NCBI RefSeq assembly: GCF_017592475.1
Contig: NZ_JAGFNP010000007.1
Location: 186,001 to 250,000 of the forward strand
DNA: 64,000 nt
Direction of reading: 5' to 3'
Source: Glycomyces niveus
GTDB taxonomy: Bacteria > Actinomycetota > Actinomycetes > Mycobacteriales > Micromonosporaceae
Below are positions 33,647 to 41,300 of the stretch, in pieces. The notes beneath the pieces are model-generated. The model worked only from the letters and a program-made list of their open reading frames with translations. It was not told the DNA's origin and made no database searches. Within the stretch, counting starts at the first letter, position 1, and each line of letters opens with the position of its first letter. The translations under genes and the position numbers were made by a program.

Positions 33647-34452
33647 GCGCACAGCGGATACCCGGTCAGGTGACGAAGGACTTCACAGAAATCCTCGAAC
33701 GCCTGACCGGGCGGGACATGGAGCTCATCGACGCTCTCGCCCGTCATCGGGTCTTCACTGCGGTACAACTGGCCGACCTGTGCTTCCCGTCGACGTGGGC
33801 CGCACGGGTGCGCGCGGTGACGCTCTTCGAGATGGAAGTGCTCGCCCGGTTCAGGGACGACAACCGCAAGGCGTACCGGTACACGCTTGGATACTGGGGC
33901 GCTGGCTTCCATGCCTGGCGGCGAGGAGAACCAGCTCCGACGAAGGCGGCGGTTGCGCTTGCGGCCCACCAGCTTGCGGTGTCTCGCAAACGCGGTCACT
34001 TGGAGGGGGTGAACACGTTCTTCACTCGGTTGAACGCTGAATCCCGCCAAGTCGGCGGCGTGGCTTTGAGCGAGTGGCTGTCCGAGGACGAGGCCGCGGG
34101 GCTCTTCTTGGGGAAGGTTCGACCTGACGGGGCCGGAGTCCTCACCGCGGAAAGCGGCGCGATGCCGTTTTTCCTCGAGTACGACACCGGGACCGAGCCG
34201 CTCGCGTATTTGGCTGCGAAGCTCGACCGCTATGCCGCGAAGCAGCCGGCGGGCGGGCATCGACCAGTCCTGCTGCAAATCGTCCGGCCCGGTCGTGAGC
34301 GCAACCTTCATGACTCGCTTGTCGATCGACAGTTCCCGTTCCCGATCGCCACTACAAGTACGAGGGCCGGATTGCTCGGTGCGCGTTGGCGGCTGGTCGG
34401 CTCCGAACGAACCGTGAGGTTGAGTGAACTCGGGGCGGGGGCGTGGTCATGA
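33643..34452 (+). CDS. Replication-relaxation family protein
   Basis: A 269-residue protein starting at TTG 33643, overlapping the coupling-protein stop by 4 bp. The N-terminal winged-helix part (LTGRDMELIDALARHRVFTAVQLADLCF) and the C-terminal nuclease-like half (FFLEYDTGTEPLAYLAAKLDRY, then RPVLLQIV) fit the replication-relaxation family found on actinobacterial plasmids and conjugative elements. The E-Y-D-T-G-T-E block resembles a relaxed PD-(D/E)xK site. It is presumably the DNA-processing partner of the coupling ATPase. Confidence 0.8.
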   Translation: MSAQRIPGQVTKDFTEILERLTGRDMELIDALARHRVFTAVQLADLCFPSTWAARVRAVTLFEMEVLARFRDDNRKAYRYTLGYWGAGFHAWRRGEPAPTKAAVALAAHQLAVSRKRGHLEGVNTFFTRLNAESRQVGGVALSEWLSEDEAAGLFLGKVRPDGAGVLTAESGAMPFFLEYDTGTEPLAYLAAKLDRYAAKQPAGGHRPVLLQIVRPGRERNLHDSLVDRQFPFPIATTSTRAGLLGARWRLVGSERTVRLSELGAGAWS

Positions 34453-35549
34453 CCAGCCGGAAATCGGGGCACACCGGCCCCCACGCTGCAGGCCACACCG
34501 GTCCTGCGGTCGGCCCCCACACTGCCCCTACACAAGGCGCGGGGTCGATTGAGGCCGTATCGCCAGGTCAAGGGGAGATTGAGAGGGGCACCGCAACTCC
34601 GAAACATACTCCCCGTGGGGACAAAGGCGGAGCCTTCTTCGGTGAATTCGGTTCCGGGACCGTCGTGATCACCAGCCCGATCGAATTTCCGTTCCACGGG
34701 TCAAGGTTGCTCACCAGCCACCTGGCCTTCATCGAGCGGATTCAGCCAGCTGCCGTGGTCAACATCGGCGGACTCCTCGCGAGCCATTCTGAACGGAGGG
34801 GCTGTGAGGATAAGGCACTGGTGGAGTCCGTAGTCCAGGAATATCTGAGTCCACTGCGAGCGGTGTACGAAGGGCCAGTCGGTATGCCCGCGTCGAGCGT
34901 GAGTGCTCCGATTCCTCGTCAGATCCGTCCGATACGGAGCACGGATTCGTCAATCGCGTTGATGGGGCTGCTCCCCGAATTCGAAGTGGCGATGCTTCCC
35001 AGTCACCTCGACCTGGTTCCTGGATGGGTGATTGCATGTGCGGCGCTCGGCGTTCGCCGTCGATCGACCGTGGGAGCGACCGCGCTGGCCGAGGCGAGGA
35101 AGCTCGGGGTCAATGTGGTTTGCGGGTGTTCCGGGTTCCTCGGAGTTGTTTCGGAAACCCGCGGTCCGACTGAGCAGAGGCAGACGCTTCATGCCGTGGA
35201 GGTCGGCCAAATGAGGGCGCCGAGCCACAACGCCGAGATGCGGAAACCTGGCCTTGGCAGAGGGCCGGGATTCGCGGTGTTGGAGATCGAGGACGGGGTT
35301 GTCAGGCCCGTCCTCATCCCCATGAAGCCGAACGGCGCCTTCAGCTACCAAGGCGAGCAGTTCGGATTAGCTTCGCTGACGCTCCCCAGCCTCCAGCAGC
35401 GAGGCGACCGGCCTGCCCGACGCGCGGTCGTACGGGATGCCTTCCCGCAGCTCGATCTCTGGGCGATAGTCGATCGCTCGGAGGTCAAGTCGGCGTTCGA
35501 TGTTCTCGGGCATGTGGAAGTGAAGCACCGGAGCGGCGAGGGTGCCTGA
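34449..35549 (+). CDS. Calcineurin-like phosphoesterase homologue without metal ligands
   Basis: A 366-residue protein, coupled to the previous gene by an ATGA overlap. The body looks like a phage/plasmid-type metallophosphoesterase, but the defining motifs are replaced: where active relatives have S/T-D-T-H-F-P it has TVVITSPIEFPFHG, and where they have G-H-T-H it has VVCGCSGFLGVV. So it is unlikely to be an enzyme. The last 60 residues (from about GLASLTLPSLQQ) run antisense to the recombinase gene and look like read-through past a lost stop. A structural or DNA-binding role in transfer is inference. Confidence 0.55.
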   Translation: MTSRKSGHTGPHAAGHTGPAVGPHTAPTQGAGSIEAVSPGQGEIERGTATPKHTPRGDKGGAFFGEFGSGTVVITSPIEFPFHGSRLLTSHLAFIERIQPAAVVNIGGLLASHSERRGCEDKALVESVVQEYLSPLRAVYEGPVGMPASSVSAPIPRQIRPIRSTDSSIALMGLLPEFEVAMLPSHLDLVPGWVIACAALGVRRRSTVGATALAEARKLGVNVVCGCSGFLGVVSETRGPTEQRQTLHAVEVGQMRAPSHNAEMRKPGLGRGPGFAVLEIEDGVVRPVLIPMKPNGAFSYQGEQFGLASLTLPSLQQRGDRPARRAVVRDAFPQLDLWAIVDRSEVKSAFDVLGHVEVKHRSGEGA

Positions 35550-36986
35550 GCAGTACATCTTGAAGCCGCCCTTGCGAAGCAGCTCCGCCCTGCCGTCCCA
35601 GTCTGACTGGGATTCCCACTTCTGGCGGTAGGTGACGCCCGTGCCTTGCTCCTGCCATGAGGAAGGAACCACCGGCACGGCCTTGAGCGTCTCGAGGTTC
35701 TTCGCGTGTCTCTCCATCGAGCTGGTCAGTGCGGTGACGACGATCGGTGATTCCGCTGCGGCGATGGCCTGTGTCAGATTCTCAATCGCTCCTTCGAGTT
35801 CAGCGATCTCCGAGGTCAGATCGCGGCCGGGGACGAAGGCGCGGTTCATGATCTCGAGGTCGCCGACTGTCTCGAGGAAGTAGCTCTCCAGTGCTTCCTT
35901 GAGGAAATCCCGATCCCACGAGACGCGGTGCGGGCACATCTGGTCGGCGAACCTGGCCGAGCAGAGGTAGTAGCGATACTCCCGGAGCGAGCCGTCGGCG
36001 AGTTTGCGACGTGAGGAGTTGGAGTACAGCGGGCGTCCGCAGATGCAGAAGACGAGGCCGGACAGCACCGTGGGCGGATAGTGGGGCCGGAGTCCTGCGC
36101 TCTTGAGTTTCGCGAGCGCCTCCTGAAGCTTGTCGAACTCGGCGCGGGTGAGAATCGGCTCCGCGCGTTGGACAGGCAGGCCGTCCTTGCGGATCACGCT
36201 GCCCTTGTGCGTCGCGTAGCCCATCAAGGTCGGGCTGGCGAGCACCGTCTTGAGGATCTTGGGCTGCCAGCGCACGCCTCGAGGCTTGGTCTTGGCCTCC
36301 TGCTTGTTCTCCTTGGCGTTCTCGGACTTCTGGTAGTCGGTCGCAGTGAGGATCCCGCGCGCGTTCCAGTCGATGCAGATGCGGTTCATGCTCGATCCGA
36401 GGTCGACGATCTGCTCGTAGGCCTCGCGGATCAAGCCGGCGGTATACGGGTCCTTGACGAGACGCAGGCGCTTGGCGCCGTTGAACTGAATCGCCTCGGT
36501 CCGGTAGCCGAAGGGCCAGACTCCGCCGCTCCACAGGTTGGCCTCGCGGTAATAGGCGGTCTGCTTGAGCTTCTTCTCCTGGACGGTCTTGCGGTACTTC
36601 GCCGCCTGCGTCGCCTTGATTCCCGCGATCATGCGACCGTCCTCGGTCGTGAGGTCGAGCGAGGGATCGTCGAGCACGATCACGGACTTGGCGTTCTTGA
36701 GCACCCAGCCGACGAACTGCCACCAGTGCATGTCGTCGCGGGTGATTCGGTCCTGGGTGGTGACCATCAGGGCGTCCCACTCGTAGACTTTCGGCTCGCT
36801 CAGCCATTCGCCGAGTGAGGGGCGTTCATCGAGGTTGATCGCGCCTGAGACCGTCGCGTCTTCGACCATGTGAACGAGCTCGTGGTTCCCGAGTGCGATG
36901 GCTTCCCGCAGTTCGATGTCCTGGCGCTCCAGTGCGCTGGACGATTCGGTGTCCCTGCTGATGCGCTTGACAGGAAGGACTTTCAT
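35367..36986 (-). CDS. Large serine recombinase (integrase)
   Basis: A 539-residue large serine recombinase. The catalytic Ser10 lies in VKRISRD, followed by SALERQ; DRITRD supplies the conserved Arg residues. The long helix KATQAAKYRKTVQEKKLKQT leads into the recombinase domain (WPFGYRTEAI, LIREAYEQIVDLGSS), and the zinc ribbon follows (FCICGRPLYS, YYLCSA, QMCPHRVSWD). A coiled-coil region lies at about 425-450. It starts 67 bp from nucS-repeat copy C, as expected for an integrase beside its attachment site. Its 3' end overlaps the phosphoesterase-like gene by 183 bp in antisense. It is intact and so presumably active. Confidence 0.93.
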   Translation of the reverse strand: MKVLPVKRISRDTESSSALERQDIELREAIALGNHELVHMVEDATVSGAINLDERPSLGEWLSEPKVYEWDALMVTTQDRITRDDMHWWQFVGWVLKNAKSVIVLDDPSLDLTTEDGRMIAGIKATQAAKYRKTVQEKKLKQTAYYREANLWSGGVWPFGYRTEAIQFNGAKRLRLVKDPYTAGLIREAYEQIVDLGSSMNRICIDWNARGILTATDYQKSENAKENKQEAKTKPRGVRWQPKILKTVLASPTLMGYATHKGSVIRKDGLPVQRAEPILTRAEFDKLQEALAKLKSAGLRPHYPPTVLSGLVFCICGRPLYSNSSRRKLADGSLREYRYYLCSARFADQMCPHRVSWDRDFLKEALESYFLETVGDLEIMNRAFVPGRDLTSEIAELEGAIENLTQAIAAAESPIVVTALTSSMERHAKNLETLKAVPVVPSSWQEQGTGVTYRQKWESQSDWDGRAELLRKGGFKMYCSGTLAAPVLHFHMPENIERRLDLRAIDYRPEIELREGIPYDRASGRPVASLLEAGERQRS

Positions 36987-37053
36987 GTCGCCATTCTCCC
37001 CTCAAAACGGACAGGGAGCGGCTAAACCGGCGGTTTGGAAAATCAGAGGACCG

Positions 37054-37172
37054 TCCCGTCCGCCTTCCAAATGATCAACCGGGTAGCCATGGGCAAATGG
37101 GCCGAAAGCCGCCCCGTGTAATCAACCTGGCACCGTGCCACCAACAAACGCATGCCGAAGACCCTACCGGTG
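37054..37172. repeat. nucS 5'-end repeat, copy C, beside the recombinase gene
   Basis: Reading minus from 37155, it encodes the first 33 NucS residues with one Leu-to-Ile change, then ends in a stop within 4 codons (GTVL). The TAGGGT promoter element is preserved. It marks one end of the recombinase-bearing element; copy A or B marks the other. Confidence 0.85.
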
Positions 37173-37249
37173 ACGCCCCGACGCACGGGAACGACGGGGT
37201 TGGACCAGTGGACTGCTGGTTTGCTACCGCCCGCGTCGCTGAGGGTGCG

Positions 37250-37618
37250 ATGAAAGTCCGGGTGTCGGACCACTGCGCTAGCTTTCTCGCACCTGCCCGA
37301 CGCGGTTGTGAGTGGGACGGCTCGAAGTACGGCAACGACTATCCCGGGGCGCACTCGATCGTGGATATCCGCGAGGTCGTTTCTGGTGTCGGCGTCGACG
37401 ATTTGCTGCCCCAGCAGAGTTTGGCCCTCGCCTCGGACGAGTTGGTCGCGCTGCTCGGATCGGCGACGCCCACTATCGAGGACTGGGAGCGCATCGGCGG
37501 AGTGAAGGCTGAGGAACTCTGGGAGTACGAGGCCGACAGGGACAGTGCCCGGCACCTCGTGCTCTGGGGCGAAAGCGAGCCTGAGCTGGTCGTCTTCTGG
37601 GGGCACTCAGGAGACTGA
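37250..37618 (+). CDS. Small acidic hypothetical protein
   Basis: A 122-residue protein from ATG 37250, starting 78 bp beyond copy C. Acidic, with [28 protein letters not shown] and a C-terminal [20 protein letters not shown] then [10 protein letters not shown]. No family recognised. It resembles small immunity-type proteins in size and composition. The ATG at 37250 was chosen because longer forms extend into the nucS repeat. Confidence 0.5.
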   Translation: MKVRVSDHCASFLAPARRGCEWDGSKYGNDYPGAHSIVDIREVVSGVGVDDLLPQQSLALASDELVALLGSATPTIEDWERIGGVKAEELWEYEADRDSARHLVLWGESEPELVVFWGHSGD

Positions 37619-37721
37619 CGCCGCTCCACATCAACGTGGGCCTCTGACCGCCTTCTGGGTTGGCCTCACCGAGTGCAGTTAAGCTCCTCCCACCCCTGCC
37701 AGTTGATAAAAGGTCCAGCCC

Positions 37722-38732
37722 ATGCCCCTCACGACCCCTCCGCGCCCCCACAACCTTTTCGAATACCTTCCCGAGTTGGCCGAACACTCCCGCCTCGCGG
37801 TGCGCCTTCATCCTCGGGAGGGTGCTCCGCGAACAGACGAGTCCTCGGTTGGCGGGCCCTTGCTGTGGCCGGCCGACGAGCCACGGCCCCTCTGCCGATT
37901 GGCACACGATCCCATCGGTGAGCGGCCTCTCGCTCAGGCATTGCGGCTTCGATTCGCCAAGGAGGACCGGCGCCTGTTCGAAGCGCGGACCGGCCCGTTC
38001 GACCAGCAACGGCAAGAAGATGCAGAACGTGAGCTAATGCTCCGCATTGTTCAGGAAGCGCACCCCGGTTTCGATCCGGGCGATCCGGTGCCGCTGATAC
38101 CGGTCGCCCAGCTGTACTACCGTGACGTTCCCGGCTTGCCCTGGCCCGATCGGTACGACCTGCTGCAGATCCTGTGGTGCCCGCTCAACCACACTGGGTC
38201 TCAGACCATCACCCCCTACTGCCCTGCGTTCCAGGTCCGGTGGCGTATGGCAGCGGAGGTCGAGATGCAGGCCGCCGAGGCACCGCAGCCGGTGATGTGC
38301 GTCGAGGAGTACATGCCTCGCCCATGCGTGGTGCGCCCTGAGCTCGTGACCGAATTTCCCAACTACGACGACCTTCCTGAGCACTTGCAGGAAGCCGTTA
38401 CCGACTGGGAGGACCGCATCGGTGACGGAGTCGACTACGGCTTCGACATCGCGCTCGCTCCCGGATGGAAGGCCATGGGGCACGGTGGTTGCTGGAGTCT
38501 CTACGAGCCCTACCCCATGGTGTGCGAGTGCGGCGCGGAACAGCTGCCGCTGCTCACTGCTGCCTCTGGTGAATTCGACTCCGGCACTGTGAGCTGGCAG
38601 CCGATCGAGGAGGCCAATGCGGGATGGAGCCTCTCCGACCCGGTCGGAGTGCACCTCGGCCGTGGCAACAAATTCCAGCTCCACTACTGCCCAGAATCCG
38701 AACACCACACAAACCGCACCGAGATTTTCTAG
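37722..38732 (+). CDS. DUF1963-like (YwqG-type) protein
   Basis: A 336-residue soluble protein. The pattern DESSVGGPLLWPADEP at 45-60, then VPLIPVAQLYYRDVP, PDRYDLLQILWCPLNH, and late HLGRGNKFQLHYCPE with a nearby GWKAMGHGGCWS, is the DUF1963/YwqG layout (SKxGGxP-W, a P-x-x-x-x-a-Q-ldl strand, LQxFW). Proteins of this family often occur as candidate immunity proteins beside polymorphic toxins. No toxin gene is adjacent here. A hairpin follows at 38809. Confidence 0.65.
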   Translation: MPLTTPPRPHNLFEYLPELAEHSRLAVRLHPREGAPRTDESSVGGPLLWPADEPRPLCRLAHDPIGERPLAQALRLRFAKEDRRLFEARTGPFDQQRQEDAERELMLRIVQEAHPGFDPGDPVPLIPVAQLYYRDVPGLPWPDRYDLLQILWCPLNHTGSQTITPYCPAFQVRWRMAAEVEMQAAEAPQPVMCVEEYMPRPCVVRPELVTEFPNYDDLPEHLQEAVTDWEDRIGDGVDYGFDIALAPGWKAMGHGGCWSLYEPYPMVCECGAEQLPLLTAASGEFDSGTVSWQPIEEANAGWSLSDPVGVHLGRGNKFQLHYCPESEHHTNRTEIF

Positions 38733-38808
38733 CCCAAGTCAACAACGAGCTGACCTGAGGAGTTGGGCAGAGCTGAACGGTGGTGCGCTCGGCTGTCCGG
38801 CAGTGACG

Positions 38809-38828
38809 CGGGAACCTTTCGGTTCCCG
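38809..38828. terminator. Hairpin after the DUF1963-like gene
   Basis: CGGGAACC-tttc-GGTTCCCG, a perfect 8-bp stem 76 bp after the stop, without a T-run. The rest of 38733-38909 shows no gene. Confidence 0.55.
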
Positions 38829-38909
38829 ACGGCTGCAGTCGAGTTGAGCATCAAGAGCGTGTCTCGGTTGGCGAGTCAGCAGACCCGTTGCACGCCAACG
38901 GGGGACTGA

Positions 38910-39386
38910 TCAAGATGTTGAGCTGGACGTGTCCAGTGGGGGCGACCAGCTTCGATGCATGCCAGCGCTATAGCCGATGAGCAGGTTTACAGCGGCCAGA
39001 ACCAGGAGGAGAAGCAGCACGTTTCCGGAGCCACTCGGGTTCCACAATGCCAATAGCCAGACCAGATAGCCGGCGACGAAGGAGAGGCTGTAGATGCCGG
39101 GGGCGGCGAGTCGCAGCTTCACGGCTACTAGGGGTCCGAGGACCATCGCGATGAGTGGGGCGATCAGCAGGAGGGCCAGCATGTACGGTATGCCCGCGCC
39201 GGGGGCGAACTCTTCTGAGCTGTCAGCCCAGGATGAGGAGACGGTATCGCCGCCGAACGTGACCCCAGCGGCAGCGGCGACCTGAGCGAGACTGACCACA
39301 AGGGTCTTGCCCATGGCAACCTCGCGTCCCCTGCGCCGCAAGGCGGATCTGCTCTCACGCCCCTGGGGGTCCGCTTGCTCGCTCAT
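38910..39386 (-). CDS. Hypothetical membrane protein
   Basis: A 158-residue protein with about four hydrophobic helices: residues 27-45 (TLVVSLAQVAAAAGVTFGG, weak), 66-91 (YMLALLLIAPLIAMVLGPLVAV), 95-116 (PGIYSLSFVAGYLVWLLALW) and 122-140 (NVLLLLLVLAAVNLLIGY). The head is very basic. No family recognised. Start ATG 39386 (MSEQADPQG). The frame upstream has a weaker ATG three codons earlier. Confidence 0.6.
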   Translation of the reverse strand: MSEQADPQGRESRSALRRRGREVAMGKTLVVSLAQVAAAAGVTFGGDTVSSSWADSSEEFAPGAGIPYMLALLLIAPLIAMVLGPLVAVKLRLAAPGIYSLSFVAGYLVWLLALWNPSGSGNVLLLLLVLAAVNLLIGYSAGMHRSWSPPLDTSSSTS

Positions 39387-39477
39387 GCGTCCCAAGGCTA
39401 CCGACGAGGTCTTCTAGGCTTCCTCAAAGGTTCGCGGTGGCTGGAGGAAGGTGATCAAGCTTCCTCCAGGCCGCTCG

Positions 39478-40188
39478 TTAGCGCTGGTAGAGCGAGATCT
39501 CGTTGCCGCTGGGGTCGGCGACGACGGAACGGCGGGGCGCGTAGTCCGACTCCTGGGGCGGCTGGACCAGTGCGGCGCCTGCGTTGATCGCGGTCGCGTG
39601 CGCGGCGTCCAGGTCGTCGACGTAGAGCCCGAACCTCGCCGGGGCCGGGCGGTCATGGTTCGCGCCCGCCTCGAGCGTCAGCAGGAAGAACGAGTCGGTC
39701 TCCCACGCCCCGAATTGGAACGAGGCGATGCTCTGGTCGTACTCGAGGCCGAAGGCCTCGGTGTAGAACGTGACGGCCGTGTCGAGGTTCCGTGCCGGAA
39801 CCGTCACCTGGACCACTCGGTCTTCTTTCGCGATGTTCATATCGTTCCCTTCTTCGAAGTGCCGGCCGATGGTCTCGGCCAGTTGTGCGATGGCATGAGC
39901 CCGCTCCAGGACCCGCTCGCGGTGCAGGTGCAGCACCGCCGCGGTCTCCCGGCCGCTCCGGTCGGCCAGTGCGGTCCGGATCTGTTCGATGGGCAGGTCC
40001 ACCGAACGCAGGTGACGGATCAGCTTCGCTTGCGGCGCTTGGTCGAGCCGGTAGCGCCGGTAGCCCGTGCCCGGGTCGACCCGGGCCGGTCGCAGCAGTC
40101 CGACATCGTCGTAGTGGCGCAGCGCCGGTATCGACAGACCCGTCTTCACGGAGAACTCGCCGATGCTGAGCAGTTCGCGGTGACTCAT
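39478..40188 (-). CDS. MerR-family regulator fused to a VOC (glyoxalase-like) domain
   Basis: A 236-residue two-domain protein. Residues 1-110 are a MerR regulator: LLSIGEFSVKTGLSIPALRHYDDVGLL and GYRRYRLDQAPQAKLIRHL. After a short linker (MNIAKED) a VOC domain spans 121-236: VVQVTVPARNLDTAVTFYTEAFGLEY, SFFLLTLEAG, FGLYVDDLDAAHA and VVADPSGNEISLYQR. Such fusions are known in actinomycetes and probably sense a bound small molecule, sometimes an antibiotic. Start ATG 40188. Target genes are not evident. Confidence 0.88.
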   Translation of the reverse strand: MSHRELLSIGEFSVKTGLSIPALRHYDDVGLLRPARVDPGTGYRRYRLDQAPQAKLIRHLRSVDLPIEQIRTALADRSGRETAAVLHLHRERVLERAHAIAQLAETIGRHFEEGNDMNIAKEDRVVQVTVPARNLDTAVTFYTEAFGLEYDQSIASFQFGAWETDSFFLLTLEAGANHDRPAPARFGLYVDDLDAAHATAINAGAALVQPPQESDYAPRRSVVADPSGNEISLYQR

Positions 40189-40275
40189 GACGACCACGCT
40201 ATGAGCTCCGGTCACCTGAGGGTCAAGCCTTCGTCGGAACGTTCTTCGCCCGAATCCGGAAGCGTGGACCGGCGC

Positions 40276-40587
40276 TCAGTCGAAGGGGGTGTCGCTCCAG
40301 CGGAACCAGGCGCGGTCGTTCTCGATGTGGAGAAGGAACTCGGCTGCGGGGCCTTCTTCGGAGTGAAGTTCGAGCTGGGTCTCGATCTCGGTGTAGACCG
40401 GCTCCCATGCTTCGGGATGGTCCTCGACGAGTTCGAGGCTGCGGTCGAAGAGGGGCTTGAACCCTTCGAAGCCCGGCAGGGGTTCGAATTTGCCTTCGAG
40501 CCAGGGGAAGTCGATGTCGTCAATGGTGATGCGGCCGATCACGCGGTCGCCGTGTTGGAGGGTCCAGACGTCGCCGTGGCGGATCAT
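40276..40587 (-). CDS. Conserved hypothetical protein, parent of two local remnants
   Basis: A 103-residue acidic protein rich in Trp, Asp and Glu: MIRHGDVWTLQHGDRVIGRI, DIDFPWLEGKFEP, LVEDHPEAWEPVYTEIETQL, ending AWFRWSDTPFD. I recall similar short proteins in streptomycetes but no function. Remnants of its 3' end lie at 17890 and 19660. It starts 19 bp before the nucS promoter stub (copy D), occupying the place where the nucS body would otherwise be. Confidence 0.65.
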   Translation of the reverse strand: MIRHGDVWTLQHGDRVIGRITIDDIDFPWLEGKFEPLPGFEGFKPLFDRSLELVEDHPEAWEPVYTEIETQLELHSEEGPAAEFLLHIENDRAWFRWSDTPFD

Positions 40588-40606
40588 CGGAGGCCTGAGG
40601 GTCGGC

Positions 40607-40632
40607 GCATGCCCAGCACCTTACCGGTGTGG
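40607..40632 (-). repeat. nucS promoter and start-codon stub, copy D
   Basis: The 26 bp GCATGCCCAGCACCTTACCG plus the next six match copy B at all but one position. They cover the nucS start codon, codon 2 and the TAGGGT-like promoter element (here TAAGGT); homology ends abruptly at codon 3. Probably the chromosomal left-over of the original nucS 5' end or of another junction. Confidence 0.65.
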
Positions 40633-40788
40633 TCTGATGCGCTCCGCGAACCCGGCACCGAGGTGAGGTGTGGATGAGCGGCTTTGGACTTCGGGGTGCT
40701 CGTAGTTGCAGGACCGGTGTGCTGTCGGTGGGGGCGCGTACGGTTCTGGTGTTGTGCCGGACGGAGATCGTTAGGGACTCGCGGCCAT

Positions 40789-40857
40789 GGAGGGCGGGTA
40801 GAGAAGGTCCCCGGCAGCCGGCCCGGGACTCGAAAGTATTCCGTGTCCCCGCCCTCC
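40789..40857. other. Long imperfect stem-loop structure
   Basis: GGAGGGCGGG (40789-40798) and CCCGCCCTCC (40848-40857) form a perfect 10-bp closing stem around an inner GTCCCCGG/CCGGGAC-type hairpin and a second GGGAC/GTCCC pair. It could be a structured RNA or a terminator. The stretch 40633-40788 shows nothing else. A tRNA relic was considered and rejected. Confidence 0.35.
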
Positions 40858-40891
40858 ACCTTCTTCTGAGTCGCTTCGCGGGTGGGCCTGG

Positions 40892-41110
40892 CTAGTTCAG
40901 GCGTTCGGTGAGTCGTACTTCGACGTTGTCGCCGTCGGTCCTGCCGAGTTCTTGCGGATGGCCGCGACGACGGGGAGTTTGTGGGTGCCGTCGCCGAGCC
41001 CTGGAAGGGCACGCCGTCGATCGTGCCGGTGACTTTGACGAGGCCGCGGGTGCCGAAGATCGCTGCGGAACCGGGCAGTTGGACGCAGGTCCAGGTGTCG
41101 CCGGGTCGGC
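40892..41110 (-). pseudogene. DUF1905 family gene, frameshifted
   Basis: On the minus strand three frames together rebuild a DUF1905 protein. The first piece is WTCVQLPGSAAIFGTRGLV then KVTGTIDGVPFQG. The second, one frame over, is GLGDGTHKLPVVAAIRK. The third is DGDNVEVRLTERLN followed by a stop at 40892. At least two frameshifts break it, and no start is present. Confidence 0.65.
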
Positions 41111-41130
41111 TCGCCGCCGCCGACCAGTTG

Positions 41131-41253
41131 ACCTGGCTCGTGATCGGCTCGCCCTTGAACCGGTGCCTCCTTACTGGAACCGAGGGCGCCGCGGAGGACG
41201 CCGCTCCCGTCGCGGACGCCGTGGACCTCTTCCTCGCCGGGTACGGGACCTAG
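41131..41253 (+). pseudogene. C-terminal fragment of a TetR-type regulator
   Basis: The frame reads TWLVIGSPLNRCLLTGTEGA and ends AVDLFLAGYGT before a stop at 41251, matching the closing helices of TetR-family regulators. The DNA-binding half is missing; upstream sequence belongs to the broken DUF1905 gene on the other strand. A truncated leftover. Confidence 0.5.
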
Positions 41254-41300
41254 GCGCCGGTGTTCGACGGATCGCCGAGGCGGTGTCGTACTCGGTTCCT

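Noticed and set aside
40789..40860. tRNA-Ser or tRNA-Sec relic (acceptor-like GGAGGGC ... GCCCTCC and a TTTCGAGTC word)
   Set aside because: No D-arm, no T-stem pairing with the TTCGAG-like loop and wrong arm lengths on both strands.
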